Notes: generated from the letters alone by a model not told the origin. Counted from the stretch's first letter, positions 34,316 to 44,150 are shown. The stretch: 64,000 nucleotides of DNA from Rheinheimera texasensis DSM 17496 (GCF_000711985.1 NZ_KL544005.1:757970-821969), one strand, 5' to 3'. Numbers and translations are program-made.

Positions 34316-35062
34316 ATGACAGACCCGGTAATCAGCACGCCAACCGCAGCAACTACATCGGCAAATATCGCAACACCCGGCTTTTTCAGCCAAATCCTGA
34401 ATACTTTATTAAACCCATCCGCAGCGATGGCGACAGTGCCGCAGCAATCCGGCCGCCATCTGTGGCTGCTGGCTATTCAGGTGTTGCTGACGACAGCCAT
34501 CATCTATTGGTTTTATGCCGGCATGAGCCCGGCCTGGCTGGTCGAGCAACAAATCTTACATGCCGGTGAATTGACCCCGGCCGAAACCGAACAAATCCGC
34601 GCGGCGATGGCCGGTATGGCCGGTGCGACGCCGATCATCGGTGCAGTGTCTGTGGCGGTGGGCAGTGTGGCCTTTGTCGCGATTTGTGCCGGTTATCTGC
34701 TGCTGACCGGCACCCTGCAAAAAGCGCTGAATTATGGCCAGTGGTTTGCGTTAGTGGTCTGGAGCCAGTTGCCGGCGCTGCTCAATATCCTTGGCCTTGC
34801 CGTGCTGGTGCTGCTCTCTGACAGCCCGGACCAGCCACTGATGCTGGTGAACTACGCCTCCCTCAATCAACTGGTGCTGGATTTACCGGTCGGCCATGCG
34901 CTGTATACCTGGGCCGAAAGCATCAACGTGTTTTTAGTCTGGCAACTGTGGATTTTATTCGCCGGCCTGCAAAGCGCAGCAGCATTCAGTGCAAAGCGTG
35001 CAGCTATCGTGGTGGGTACGCCAGTGCTGCTGATTTTTGGTCTGTGGGCTCTGGTGGCCTGA
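34316..35062 (+). CDS. Yip1-family membrane protein
   Basis: 248 residues. An N-terminal Thr/Ala-rich cytoplasmic segment leads to FFSQILNTLLNPSAAM, the typical opening of bacterial Yip1 domains. Five hydrophobic segments follow (about 44-65, 100-130, 142-165, 180-210, 222-247). RBS AAGGAAG lies upstream. It is the first gene of a six-gene run with an efflux system and a two-component pair. Its stop lies 10 nt before the adaptor gene. Role unknown; probably accessory to the transporter. Confidence 0.8.
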   Translation: MTDPVISTPTAATTSANIATPGFFSQILNTLLNPSAAMATVPQQSGRHLWLLAIQVLLTTAIIYWFYAGMSPAWLVEQQILHAGELTPAETEQIRAAMAGMAGATPIIGAVSVAVGSVAFVAICAGYLLLTGTLQKALNYGQWFALVVWSQLPALLNILGLAVLVLLSDSPDQPLMLVNYASLNQLVLDLPVGHALYTWAESINVFLVWQLWILFAGLQSAAAFSAKRAAIVVGTPVLLIFGLWALVA

Positions 35063-35072
35063 GGACATTTAT

Positions 35073-36305
35073 ATGAATGAACCGACTGTTTCTGCGACAG
35101 CAGCAACCACGCCCTGGCGCCGGCTGCTGATCGCTGCGGTGATTCTGGCAACAATTGCCGGTGTCACAACGTACCGTAAACAAACCCAGGCGCTGGATGT
35201 ACAGGTCAGCGCCGTGACCAAAGGTGATTTGACTGACAGCATTCTGGCGTCCGGCAATCTGGTGTACCGCACCCAGGTCGCCCTGCGCTCAGAACTGATG
35301 GCCAGAGTCGATGCGGTGTTTGTGCAGGAAGGCGACAAAGTCGAGGCCGGTCAACTGCTGCTACAGCTCGACCCGCAAAGCTACAGTGCCAGTCTGGAGC
35401 AGGCCCGCGCCCAGACCGCACGGGCCCGCACCGACATTCAGATGGCGAACACCAGATTGAAAAACGTCGAACGGCAGTTAAAACGCCAGCAGCAGCTGGC
35501 GAGCAAAGGCCTGATCCAGCAGGAGTTGCTGGATAATTTGCAAAGCGAAAAGCAGCTGGCGTTATTGCAGCAACAAGCCGCAGAGCAACAACTGGCACAA
35601 AGCCTCGCCGCGGAAAAACAAGCGGCGGATTTACTGGCAAAAACCGAACTGCGCTCGCCCATCGGCGGCGTAATCGTCGCGGTGGATGTCAAAGCCGGCG
35701 AAACCGTGATCCCGGGCAGCGCGCAGATGATGGGCAGCGACCTGATGACCATCGCTGACACCAGCGCATTACTGGCCGAATTGCGGCTGGATGAAGCCGA
35801 TGTGCACAGCGTGTTTGTCGGTCAGCAGGTGAAAGTATTTGCCGCAGCAGCACCAGATCAGGCGCTTGATGGCAAAGTGCAAAGCATCAGCAGCAGCGCC
35901 CGTCAGCTTGGTCAGAGTCAGGCTCTGGCTTTTAAGGTCAAAGTGTTGCTGGAAAATGCTGAAGAAGCGCTTTATCCGGGCATGAGCTGTCGCGCTGAAC
36001 TGCAAACCGCAGCGCTGTCGCAGGTCTGGTCGGTGCCAGTGTCGGCGCTGCAAGCTACGCCAGCAACTTCGGCAGAAAAAAGTGTGACTGCCAGCAACAA
36101 CAGCCGGCAGGTCTGGCTGGTTCGGGACGGCCGGGCTTATCCGCAAACAGTGGAAGTGGGCCTTGCCACCGACACGGCGCAGCAAATCAGCCAGGGGCTG
36201 ACTGGCACTGAACAGGTGATCACCGGGCCGGCACGGATTTTTGCCAGTCTGAAGGAAGGTGCCAAAGTACGGTTTGACCCGCCAACTACGGGAGCCAAAC
36301 CATGA
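35073..36305 (+). CDS. MacA-like periplasmic adaptor (HlyD family)
   Basis: About 410 residues from ATG 35073 (RBS GAGG 8 nt upstream). One N-terminal TM segment (about 18-33), then the first lipoyl half (ASGNLVYRTQVALRSELMARVDAV...GDKVEAGQLLLQLD), a Gln-rich coiled-coil hairpin (about 105-190), the second lipoyl half (LRSPIGGVIVAVDVKAGETV) and a beta-barrel domain. It links the MacB-like ABC transporter to an outer-membrane channel such as TolC, which is not in this window. The stop overlaps the ATPase start (ATGA). Confidence 0.9.
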   Translation: MNEPTVSATAATTPWRRLLIAAVILATIAGVTTYRKQTQALDVQVSAVTKGDLTDSILASGNLVYRTQVALRSELMARVDAVFVQEGDKVEAGQLLLQLDPQSYSASLEQARAQTARARTDIQMANTRLKNVERQLKRQQQLASKGLIQQELLDNLQSEKQLALLQQQAAEQQLAQSLAAEKQAADLLAKTELRSPIGGVIVAVDVKAGETVIPGSAQMMGSDLMTIADTSALLAELRLDEADVHSVFVGQQVKVFAAAAPDQALDGKVQSISSSARQLGQSQALAFKVKVLLENAEEALYPGMSCRAELQTAALSQVWSVPVSALQATPATSAEKSVTASNNSRQVWLVRDGRAYPQTVEVGLATDTAQQISQGLTGTEQVITGPARIFASLKEGAKVRFDPPTTGAKP

Positions 36306-37042
36306 TGACGGCCGCAATTCCGCCTGTAACTGAACCGCCAGTCATTGAACTGCGCGGCATCAGTAAACACTATGAAATGGCCGGCGAAACCTTCACAGCG
36401 CTGGCTGATATTCAGCTCAAAGTCGAGCGCAATGATTATGTCGCACTGATTGGCCCCAGCGGCTCTGGCAAATCGACGCTGCTGAATATGCTGGGTTGTC
36501 TCGACACGCCGGATCAAGGCGATTATCTGCTCTGTGGTCAGCCGGTGGCGAGCCTGGATGAAACTGCGTTAGCACAGGTCAGAAATCAGCAGATTGGTTT
36601 TATTTTTCAAAGCTTTAACTTATTACCGCGCCTAACCGCGCTGCAAAATGTGATGCAGCCACTTTTGTACCGGGTGATGAGCAAAACTGAGCGACTCAGC
36701 CGCGCCATAGCAGTGCTGGAGCGGGTTGGCCTTGCCGACAAAGCGCAGCATCTGCCGAGTCAGCTCTCCGGCGGGCAGCGCCAGCGCGTGGCCATAGCAC
36801 GGGCTTTGGTGACAGAGCCGGCCGTGCTGCTTGGTGACGAGCCGACCGGCAACCTCGACAGCAAAACCACCGCCAGCATTATGGCGCTGTTTGATGAATT
36901 ACACGCGCAGGGTCAGACCATTATTCTGGTGACCCATGAACAGGATATCGCCGACCATTGCCGCCGCGTGGTGCGGTTAGTGGATGGCCGGATTGTGGCG
37001 GACCGGCAACAGCTGCAAGGCCACAGCGCACTCGCGGTTTAA
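36302..37042 (+). CDS. MacB-type ABC exporter ATPase
   Basis: 246 residues. Walker [17 protein letters not shown]-loop [14 protein letters not shown], signature [15 protein letters not shown], Walker [14 protein letters not shown] and switch His VTHEQD match the LolD/MacB/FtsE class. Overlaps the adaptor gene by 4 nt and is followed after 35 bp by the permease. Confidence 0.93.
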   Translation: MMTAAIPPVTEPPVIELRGISKHYEMAGETFTALADIQLKVERNDYVALIGPSGSGKSTLLNMLGCLDTPDQGDYLLCGQPVASLDETALAQVRNQQIGFIFQSFNLLPRLTALQNVMQPLLYRVMSKTERLSRAIAVLERVGLADKAQHLPSQLSGGQRQRVAIARALVTEPAVLLGDEPTGNLDSKTTASIMALFDELHAQGQTIILVTHEQDIADHCRRVVRLVDGRIVADRQQLQGHSALAV

Positions 37043-37077
37043 ACACTCAGCGCTAAAGAACGGACAAGGAGTTGAAA

Positions 37078-38313
37078 ATGTTAGCTTTCTGGCAAATGTT
37101 CAGTCAGTGCGCGCAAAGTGCGGTGTTATCGATCCGGCTGCATTTACTGCGCAGCGGCCTGACCACGCTCGGTATTATTATCGGTGTGGCGGCTGTCATT
37201 AGCGTGGTCGCCATTATGCAGGGCTTAAGCGCCGGTATTCGCGGCCAGCTCGATGATTTAGGTTCTGATATGACCACCCTGCGCGCATTTACCACGCCGG
37301 ACCAGGAACTGCTGGGTTTTCGCAATAAACTCACCGACAGTGATTACGACGCCTTATTGAATAAAATCAGCGACTTTGAGCAAATCACTGTAGCGATGCC
37401 GGCTTTTAGTATGGGGCTCAGTGTCAGTTATGGCCGCAGCAGCAGCCAAAGCCAGCTGATTGGCGCGGCGCCGAATTACCAGCATGTGATTCGGATTTAC
37501 CCGCAGCTCGGCCGCTTTATCCTGCCGCAGGATGACGAACGCCGCCGCCGGGTGGCGTTTATCGGCCCATCACTGATTAACAAACTGCAGCTGCCGGCCA
37601 ATCCGGTCGGCGAATTTGTGCTGATCTCCGGCGACTGGTTCCGCATTATCGGTGTCGGCGAAAAACGCGGCAGCCTGTTTGGGTTTGACCAGGACAACTA
37701 CATCATCACGCCATTTCAGACCGCTAAAGCGCTGAATGGCCCGGACCAGTTGCAGGTTGAAATCAGCTATCGCGCCAAAGCCGGCGTCGATGAACAGCTG
37801 CTGCAGCAGCAAATCCGCAACGTGCTTCGCACCAAACGCGGCCTCGCCAGCGATGCGGCCGACCCTTTTGAATTTATCACCGCCGAGAAAATGAAAAGCC
37901 AGTTTAACCAAGTACTGAATTCCGTCACGCTGGTGGCAGCTGGTGTGGTTGGCATCAGTTTGCTGGTCGGTGGCATTGGCGTGATGAATATCATGCTGGT
38001 GTCGGTGACAGAACGCACCCGCGAAATCGGCATCGTCAAAGCGCTGGGCGCGACACCGCAGGTGATTTTGCTGCAGTTTTTACTCGAAGCCGTGCTGCTG
38101 AGTTTATTTGGTGGTTTGCTTGGTTTGTTGCTCGGTTATGGCGTCGCAGCTTTGCTTGGTGCGTTAATTCCGGGCCTCGCAGATGCCATGGTACCGCTGT
38201 GGGCGGTGTTGTTATCGCTGGGCTTTACCACTTTTATCGGCGTGGTATTTGGCCTGATGCCGGCGGTGAAGGCTGCCAGACTTGCACCTATTGATGCGCT
38301 GCGGTATGAATAA
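37078..38313 (+). CDS. MacB/FtsX-type ABC exporter permease
   Basis: About 411 residues from ATG 37078 (AAGGA 7 nt upstream; an in-frame TTG at 37072 is too close to it). TM1 (about 22-45: LTTLGIIIGVAAVISVVAI) leads into a periplasmic MacB_PCD domain (about 50-280). Three C-terminal TM segments (about 285-310, 335-365, 370-395) with TERTREIGIVKALGATP and the end AARLAPIDALRYE are classic MacB/FtsX signatures. Confidence 0.92.
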   Translation: MLAFWQMFSQCAQSAVLSIRLHLLRSGLTTLGIIIGVAAVISVVAIMQGLSAGIRGQLDDLGSDMTTLRAFTTPDQELLGFRNKLTDSDYDALLNKISDFEQITVAMPAFSMGLSVSYGRSSSQSQLIGAAPNYQHVIRIYPQLGRFILPQDDERRRRVAFIGPSLINKLQLPANPVGEFVLISGDWFRIIGVGEKRGSLFGFDQDNYIITPFQTAKALNGPDQLQVEISYRAKAGVDEQLLQQQIRNVLRTKRGLASDAADPFEFITAEKMKSQFNQVLNSVTLVAAGVVGISLLVGGIGVMNIMLVSVTERTREIGIVKALGATPQVILLQFLLEAVLLSLFGGLLGLLLGYGVAALLGALIPGLADAMVPLWAVLLSLGFTTFIGVVFGLMPAVKAARLAPIDALRYE

Positions 38314-38344
38314 GCCGTTGAAATTTATCAGAACAGGAACCCAG

Positions 38345-39559
38345 ATGTCCGAATTAGCAACTCGTGGCTGGCAAGCTCGCCTGCAGCGCTGGTGGCGCAT
38401 CAGTTTTCACTGCTCACCGGCTTATATCTGGGCCAGTCTCGCCTGTTATCTGGTATATCTGGTGTTTTATATGCTGTCGATCAGCGTGATGTTTAAATCA
38501 CCAAACTTCGACACCTATTTGTTAGCAACGCTGCGCGGTGCAATTGACACCAGCCTGATGGCGCTATTTTGCCATTTCCTCATTCGGCCATATCTGAAAC
38601 TCGAACTACTTCCACAAGGCCGGTATGGCAGTAATTTATTCGGCTTTTTGTTGTACACCCTGCTGCTGGGGCAGTTGTTGATGTTTATATCGTTGAATCT
38701 GGCTGATTTAACGCCGCTGAAAGAGCTGGATTTTCGCAACATGTCGGTGCAAAAAGCTAATGGCGAAGAAATGCAGCTGCAAATCGGGCTGCCGATCCTG
38801 CAATTGATTGGCGGTTTTAATCAGGCCGTGCTGTTTTGGCTCTGGGCGTTGGCTTATGTGTTCTGGGGCACTTTGGTCAGTAAACGTCAGATGCAAAAAC
38901 AAATGCATCAGGCACAGCTACAGCAACTGACCAATCAGCTCAATCCGCACTTTTTATTTAATGCGCTGAACAGCATCCGCGCCCTGATTTATGAAGATCA
39001 GGACAAAGCCGCCGCCACTGTGACGCAGTTGTCGGAACTGTTCCGCTTCCATTTGCAGGCGCATTTGAAACCGTTATCCACGCTCGCCGACGAATGGCAA
39101 ATCACTTCGCAGTACCTGCAGATTGAGCAAGTGCGGCTGGAGCGACGCCTGCAACTGGACCTGCAGTTTGATGAGCAGCTGTGGCAGCAAAAACTCCCCA
39201 CATTAAGCCTGCTGACGCTGGTGGAAAACGCGATTAAACATGGCATTGCGCCGCTGCCGCAAGGCGGTCGGCTCTGGATTAAAAGCCGCCCGGTCGCCGC
39301 TGGCTGGCAGCTGATTGTTGGTAACACCAGCGCGGGTCTGAGCAGTACGCACGGTACCCGCACTGGCCTGAAAAACCTGCGCCAGCGTCTGGCATTATTA
39401 CCAGGCCGGCATCATTTGCATATCGAACCACAGCTGGAGCAGTATCAGGTCACTATCGAGCTGGAAGCTGGCCCGCTGGAACAACCTGCAGATTCAACTT
39501 CCCACACCACCGCCACTGAAATGGAGCTTCATCATGTGGAAAACCCTGATCGTCGATGA
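38345..39559 (+). CDS. LytS/YehU-type sensor histidine kinase
   Basis: About 404 residues from ATG 38345 (AGGAA 7 nt upstream; another possible start at 38306 overlaps the permease stop but lacks an RBS). Four TM segments form the N-terminal half (about 25-50, 58-80, 95-118, 155-185). The phospho-acceptor is in QLNPHFLFNALNSIRALI, the His_kinase motif of the LytS class. The ATPase part shows LTLVENAIKHGIAPL (N-box) and GTRTGLKNLRQRLALL. No extracellular sensor domain is apparent, so it may sense the membrane or the adjacent transporter. Partner of the next gene. Confidence 0.92.
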   Translation: MSELATRGWQARLQRWWRISFHCSPAYIWASLACYLVYLVFYMLSISVMFKSPNFDTYLLATLRGAIDTSLMALFCHFLIRPYLKLELLPQGRYGSNLFGFLLYTLLLGQLLMFISLNLADLTPLKELDFRNMSVQKANGEEMQLQIGLPILQLIGGFNQAVLFWLWALAYVFWGTLVSKRQMQKQMHQAQLQQLTNQLNPHFLFNALNSIRALIYEDQDKAAATVTQLSELFRFHLQAHLKPLSTLADEWQITSQYLQIEQVRLERRLQLDLQFDEQLWQQKLPTLSLLTLVENAIKHGIAPLPQGGRLWIKSRPVAAGWQLIVGNTSAGLSSTHGTRTGLKNLRQRLALLPGRHHLHIEPQLEQYQVTIELEAGPLEQPADSTSHTTATEMELHHVENPDRR

Positions 39560-40271
39560 CGAGCGCCTGGCGCGCAGCGAACTCAAACGTTTGCTGCAAG
39601 CCCATCCCGACATCGAGATTGTCGCCGAGGCAGACAGCGCCGACAGCGCGCGCGACATTCTGGCCACGCAGCCCGACATCGCTTTAGTGTTTCTGGATAT
39701 TCAAATGCCGGGCAGCAGCGGGCTGGAACTGGCGGCAGAGCTCAGGCCCAACCTGTTTTTTGTGTTCTGCACCGCTTTTGACAGCTATGCGCTGGACGCC
39801 TTTGCGCTCAATGCGCTGGATTATCTGGTCAAGCCCATAGTGCCGCAACGACTGGCGCAAAGCTTAAGCCGCTTGCCGGCTGCTGCAGCTGGCAACGCGG
39901 TCGTTTCGGAACAGCAAAGCCAGAACTATCTGCCAGACAGCCACGGTTTATTGCTGAAATTCGGCGAAAACAGCCGCATTGTGCGGTTAAGTGATATTTG
40001 CCGCTTTGAATCGGTTGGCAATCACAGCGCGGTCTACACGCCATACGGCAAAAGTTTTGTATTAAGTTCGCTGTCGCGCATCGAACAACGGCTCGACCCG
40101 CAGCAGTTTTTTAAAGCCAGCCGCGCCGACATTATCCGTATCAGCGCCATCACCGCATTAGAACCCGGTGTCGCCGCCGGCAGCATGCTGGCGATTTTAC
40201 AAGACGGCCAACAAATCGACGTCAGCCGCCGCCAGGTGCAACAGCTTAAAACCTTGTTTGGCGGGTTTTAG
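39534..40271 (+). CDS. LytTR-family response regulator
   Basis: 245 residues. REC domain (about 1-120) with D8/D9 and phospho-acceptor D55 in VFLDIQMPGSSG. A C-terminal LytTR DNA-binding domain (about 138-245) contains FGENSRIVRLSDICRFESVGNHSAVYT, FKASRADIIRISAI and the end VSRRQVQQLKTL. It overlaps the kinase gene by 26 nt, so the two are co-expressed, and it probably autoregulates the whole operon; I could not find a confident LytTR direct-repeat site. Confidence 0.93.
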   Translation: MWKTLIVDDERLARSELKRLLQAHPDIEIVAEADSADSARDILATQPDIALVFLDIQMPGSSGLELAAELRPNLFFVFCTAFDSYALDAFALNALDYLVKPIVPQRLAQSLSRLPAAAAGNAVVSEQQSQNYLPDSHGLLLKFGENSRIVRLSDICRFESVGNHSAVYTPYGKSFVLSSLSRIEQRLDPQQFFKASRADIIRISAITALEPGVAAGSMLAILQDGQQIDVSRRQVQQLKTLFGGF

Positions 40272-40305
40272 GCGGGGTGTTTGACATCAGCGATGTTGTA
40301 AAAAT

Positions 40306-41685
40306 TTAGCCGCCAACAATGCCCAGCGGCTTGGTTTTTTGCCACAGGCCGCGGGTGAAATCCGGGAAATCGCGGCTGTTACCACGGTCAGCCACGGATG
40401 CGACCGACAGCGGTAACACTGCCGACCAGGCGGCGCCGTCGTAGACGTCCTGATCCAATGGCTCGGCATTACGCAGGCAATAAATCAGCCGCCAGCACAT
40501 CAGGAAATCCATGCCACCATGGCCGCCGTTGCGTTCGGCTTCACGGCCCATGCGTTGCCACAGCGGGTGGTCGTACTGCTGATACCAGGGCGTCATATCC
40601 ATATCCCACTCATGATAACTGCCGCCACGGCCGCCGGTTTCCAGCGCGATACGATTGGGGAAACCGGCAAAGACGCCATTGGTACCCTGAATGAGGTTAT
40701 GCCGGCTATATGGCCGCGGTGTAGTGGTGTCATGCTGCAGCATGATAGTCCGGCCCTGCACCGTTTTGATGATGCTGGTATTGATGTCACCACAAGTGTA
40801 TTTGATTTGGTTGCGCGGATGGTCAGCCGGGAATTCGCGTTTGGCATATTCAGCGCGGCCAATCGCCGGTGAGCTGACCGAGTTCAGGAAATCAAAGCGG
40901 TCGCCGCGGTTAATGCCCATATATTGCGCCACCGGGCCTAAGCCATGGGTTGGATACAAGTTGCCGTTTTGCCGCGCTTCTTCAAAAGTGCGCCATGAGC
41001 CGGTTTTGCGCTCGATCTCTTTGATTTGCCAGCGTAATTCGTGGATATACGCCGCTTCGCCATGCAGCAGTTCGCCAAACAGGCCTTGGCGCACCATATT
41101 CAGCACCATTAACTCGTCGCGGCCATAACAGACATTTTCCAGCATCATGCAGTTGCGTTGCGTCGCTTCAGCCGTGTCGACCAAATCCCACATCTGCTCC
41201 AGCTCCAGCGCCATCGGCACTTCGACAAAGGCATGTTTGCCGGCAAGCATGGCAGCTTTGGCCATCGGATGGTGCAGTGCCCATGGCGTCGCAATCACGA
41301 CGATATCGACATCTTGCCGCGCTAATAGCTGGTGATAGCTATCCGGGCTGTCACCAAAATACGCCGGCTGTGGTTTGGCCATTTTGTCGAACAAACCGCG
41401 CGCGCGTTGCAGCGTTTGTGGATCCGTGTCACAAATTGCCGTGATGCGGGCGCCTTCGATTTGGCTGAAATGGCTGATATAACCAACACCGCGCTCGCCG
41501 ACGCCAATTAAACCCACCCGCACTTCTGCCATCGCCGGCACCACCAGCCCCATCACCGATTTGCCTTTGGCTGCCGGTGCTGCACCGGTGGGTTTAACGC
41601 CCTGTTGGCTGCAGGCCGCTGCTACACCCAGTGCCGCAGTGGCCATCGAAGCTTTCATAAAACTGCGCCGGTTAAAATTCGCCAT
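40306..41685 (-). CDS. GH109-type Gfo/Idh/MocA oxidoreductase, Tat-exported
   Basis: 459 residues. Twin-arginine signal NRRSFMKAS followed by a hydrophobic stretch and AAACS. Rossmann NAD site [13 protein letters not shown], then [27 protein letters not shown], the Gfo/Idh/MocA core with the catalytic region. [16 protein letters not shown] and [14 protein letters not shown] are characteristic of family GH109 enzymes, which use NAD in an elimination-type mechanism to cleave alpha-N-acetylgalactosamine (established for family members). Export suggests action on glycans outside the cytoplasm. RBS CAGGAG. Convergent with the LytTR operon. Confidence 0.87.
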   Translation of the reverse strand: MANFNRRSFMKASMATAALGVAAACSQQGVKPTGAAPAAKGKSVMGLVVPAMAEVRVGLIGVGERGVGYISHFSQIEGARITAICDTDPQTLQRARGLFDKMAKPQPAYFGDSPDSYHQLLARQDVDIVVIATPWALHHPMAKAAMLAGKHAFVEVPMALELEQMWDLVDTAEATQRNCMMLENVCYGRDELMVLNMVRQGLFGELLHGEAAYIHELRWQIKEIERKTGSWRTFEEARQNGNLYPTHGLGPVAQYMGINRGDRFDFLNSVSSPAIGRAEYAKREFPADHPRNQIKYTCGDINTSIIKTVQGRTIMLQHDTTTPRPYSRHNLIQGTNGVFAGFPNRIALETGGRGGSYHEWDMDMTPWYQQYDHPLWQRMGREAERNGGHGGMDFLMCWRLIYCLRNAEPLDQDVYDGAAWSAVLPLSVASVADRGNSRDFPDFTRGLWQKTKPLGIVGG

Positions 41686-42022
41686 AACTCTCTCCTGTGA
41701 TGGTTTCCGCCAGTGTTGCTGCGCGCCGGAGCGCCGTCAGACCTGACTGTTTTTATCAGTTGATGGCTTTGGTATAACACAAATAAAAATACATTGAAAC
41801 ACTTTCGATTTGTTACGAACAAAATTTGCGACCAGCAGCTGCAGCAACATAAACAGCAGGCGCCCACGGGTCGCGGCTTTGCGGCCTTGTCACGAGTGAC
41901 AATAATTAATTCATTTAAATTCATATAGATAAAAATTATTTAAAAATAATTGTCACAATTACCGCAGGAGCCGGCACTAGGAGATATCAGCAAGACATAT
42001 CACCAACACAAAGGAATTTCAT
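41686..42022. promoter_or_regulatory. 337-bp divergent intergenic region with three palindromes
   Basis: No gene is visible. The region between the GH109 gene (minus) and the hydrolase-sigma operon (plus) holds TTTGTT-ACG-AACAAA at 41809-41823, TTGTCAC-GA-GTGACAA at 41887-41902 and AATTGT-C-ACAATT at 41948-41960, with a strongly AT-rich block between the last two. On the minus strand TTTCAA and TATACC with 17 bp between could be a GH109 promoter. Each palindrome is a perfect inverted repeat seen directly; the binding proteins are unknown. Confidence 0.5.
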
Positions 42023-43006
42023 ATGTTTAAATGTGCCAATCCCACCACTGCCGTTCGTTTATCGATGATCCCAACTATTTTTGTTGCGGTTTTTGCGGCG
42101 AACCAGTCTGGTCATAGTCATGCGGCCCCGGCACCAAAAGCAGTCACAGCGCCGGTTGCAGTCAGTGCAGTTGTGAGCGCAGCGACAGCACCAAGCTTTA
42201 GTGTCGAAGTGATTGGTAAAGGCCGGCCGGTCATTTTAATTCCGGGGCTAATGTCATCCCCGACCGTCTGGCAAAGCACTGTCGATGCATTAAAAGCCGA
42301 CCATCAGCTGCATCTTGTTCATCTGGCTGGTTTTGCCGGCAAAGCGGCCCGCACGGGTATGCAGCCGGATAGCTCATTGCTCGGTGTGGTACAGCAGGAA
42401 TTATTGGCTTATATCGCAGCCAAACAGTTGCAGCAGCCAGTGGTGATTGGTCATAGCCTCGGTGGTTTTCTGGCGTTTGCGCTGGCAAGCAGCGCACCGG
42501 ATACCATAGGCCCGATTGTCTCAGTGGACGGTCTGCCGTATTTAGCCCCGGTCTTTACCCGCAATCCGGCGACCACGGCGGCACAGATGCAAACGCAGGC
42601 TACACAAATCAGCGTGCAATATGGCGGTATGACCAAAGCCCAGCTCAGCCAGGCCACGGCACAAGGTTTATTTATTCAGGCGACCAGCCCGGCAGCACAG
42701 CAACAGGTGTTGGCGATGGCGGAGCAGTCAGATCCAACCACTGTCGGCCGGGTGATGGCAGAACTGCTGACCACCGATTTACGGCCGCAAGTGGCCAACA
42801 TCAAACATCCGGTGTTGTTATTAGGCGCCAGCGGGGCTTTACCACCACAGGCACAGGCGGGCGTCAAAGCTCTATATCAGCAGCAACTGGAAAAATTACC
42901 GGCAGCACAACTCGACATCAATACCAACGCAAGGCACTTTATTATGCTGGACGACCCGGCCTGGCTGAATCGAAAAATCCGCAGCTTTCTGCAAGAGGCA
43001 AAATAA
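42023..43006 (+). CDS. Exported alpha/beta hydrolase
   Basis: 327 residues, RBS AAAGGA 7 nt before ATG. A signal peptide (about 1-35, ending HSHAAPAP) precedes an Ala/Pro/Val-rich linker. Core: VILIPGLMSSPTVW (oxyanion), VVIGHSLGGFLAF (nucleophile Ser), VLLLGASGALP, and NARHFIMLDDP with the probable catalytic His. Substrate unknown. The next gene, an ECF sigma factor, starts 1 nt after its stop, so the two are one translational unit. Confidence 0.85.
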   Translation: MFKCANPTTAVRLSMIPTIFVAVFAANQSGHSHAAPAPKAVTAPVAVSAVVSAATAPSFSVEVIGKGRPVILIPGLMSSPTVWQSTVDALKADHQLHLVHLAGFAGKAARTGMQPDSSLLGVVQQELLAYIAAKQLQQPVVIGHSLGGFLAFALASSAPDTIGPIVSVDGLPYLAPVFTRNPATTAAQMQTQATQISVQYGGMTKAQLSQATAQGLFIQATSPAAQQQVLAMAEQSDPTTVGRVMAELLTTDLRPQVANIKHPVLLLGASGALPPQAQAGVKALYQQQLEKLPAAQLDINTNARHFIMLDDPAWLNRKIRSFLQEAK

Positions 43007-43007
43007 C

Positions 43008-44150
43008 ATGGACCACAGCATCGAATTACAACTAATGCCTGACGTGTTAGCGGCACAACAAGGCGACATGGCGGCCTATCAGCGTCTGATCAACCGCTGT
43101 CGCCAGATGGTCAGCAGTATTGCGCTCGCCATCGTCAAAGATTTAGACCGTAGCGAAGATATCGCCCAGCAGGTATTTATCCACGTCTGGCAACAATTGC
43201 CGCAACTGCGTGAAACCAGCAGCTTTTTACCCTGGGTGCGGCAAATCACCCGTTATCAGGCTTTTCATGGCCTGCGCGACCAAAAAGCCCGGCGGGAACT
43301 GGATGGCGACGACGCAGAATCTGTATTAGCCGAATTCATCGATCCGGACGCCTGCCCGGAGCTGTGGCATGGCCGCGCTGAACAGAGCCAACTGTTGCAA
43401 CAATTTCTCGACGCGCTGCCGGCTGAAAGCCGTGAAATGTTGCTGCTGTATTATCGGGAAGACCAATCCAGCAGCCAGGTGGCGGCCTTGCTCGGCATCA
43501 GCGAAGCCAATGTCCGCAAAAAGCTACAGCGGGTGCGTGAATCGTTAAAAGAACAATGGCTGAGCCGTTACGGCCAGCTGATTTTGTCGACCGCGCCCGG
43601 GCTTGGGTTTTCCGCAGCGCTCACTGCCGCACTGGCCACCGCCAGTCCGCCAGCGGCGGCTATGGCAGCCGATCAGTTGGTGCAGACTGTCGCGCCGGGC
43701 GCAGCCTCAGGCCCGCTGAAGTTGTTGGCCCTGTTGGGTGGAGCCGCTATCGGTGCCTTACTGGCAGTGGCAGCCGTGTTTTACGGCATGAAACCGGCGA
43801 TAGACCGTGCCGACAGCGCCGAACTTGCGGCACAATTACGCCAGCTCAGACGCCGCACTATGGCCTGGATGGCGTTGTTTGGCTTGTGTTGGGTAGCGGC
43901 CTATGAGCTGACGCAAAGCGCCTGGGGACCCATCGCGTGCATGACGATGCTGACCGTGTTACTGCTCAGCACTCAAGTCCAGCTCAGTCGCCTGCTGGCA
44001 CCACAACAGGCGCGGGAAAGAGCGGCAGAGCCAAAAGCTGCGGCTAAACAACGCCGGCAATGGCTGGGGTGTGCAATAGGAACTGTTGTCGGCATCGGCT
44101 CCGGCTGGGCCGGCATGATTGCCGGATTAATCGCGTCGGGCCGGCTTTAA
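43008..44150 (+). CDS. ECF sigma factor with membrane-embedded C-terminal domain
   Basis: 380 residues, about twice the usual ECF length. Sigma2 region (about 13-90): AYQRLINRCRQMV, DLDRSEDIAQQVFIHVWQQL, FLPWVRQITRYQAF. Sigma4 (about 125-180): LDALPAESREMLLLYYREDQSSSQVAALLGISEANVRKKLQRVRESL. From about 195 the chain is hydrophobic: segments near 237-258, 283-300, 305-322 and 350-375, with a basic loop (QARERAAEPKAAAKQRRQ). No separate anti-sigma gene follows. The tail may tether and hold the sigma factor at the membrane until a signal releases it (inference). The partner hydrolase gene is directly upstream. Confidence 0.88.
   Translation: MDHSIELQLMPDVLAAQQGDMAAYQRLINRCRQMVSSIALAIVKDLDRSEDIAQQVFIHVWQQLPQLRETSSFLPWVRQITRYQAFHGLRDQKARRELDGDDAESVLAEFIDPDACPELWHGRAEQSQLLQQFLDALPAESREMLLLYYREDQSSSQVAALLGISEANVRKKLQRVRESLKEQWLSRYGQLILSTAPGLGFSAALTAALATASPPAAAMAADQLVQTVAPGAASGPLKLLALLGGAAIGALLAVAAVFYGMKPAIDRADSAELAAQLRQLRRRTMAWMALFGLCWVAAYELTQSAWGPIACMTMLTVLLLSTQVQLSRLLAPQQARERAAEPKAAAKQRRQWLGCAIGTVVGIGSGWAGMIAGLIASGRL

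Noticed and set aside
41951-41957. TGTCACA as an ECF41-type -35 for the sigma operon
   Set aside because: No CGTC-like -10 lies 16-17 bp downstream, and this sigma factor lacks the SnoaL-like tail of that group.
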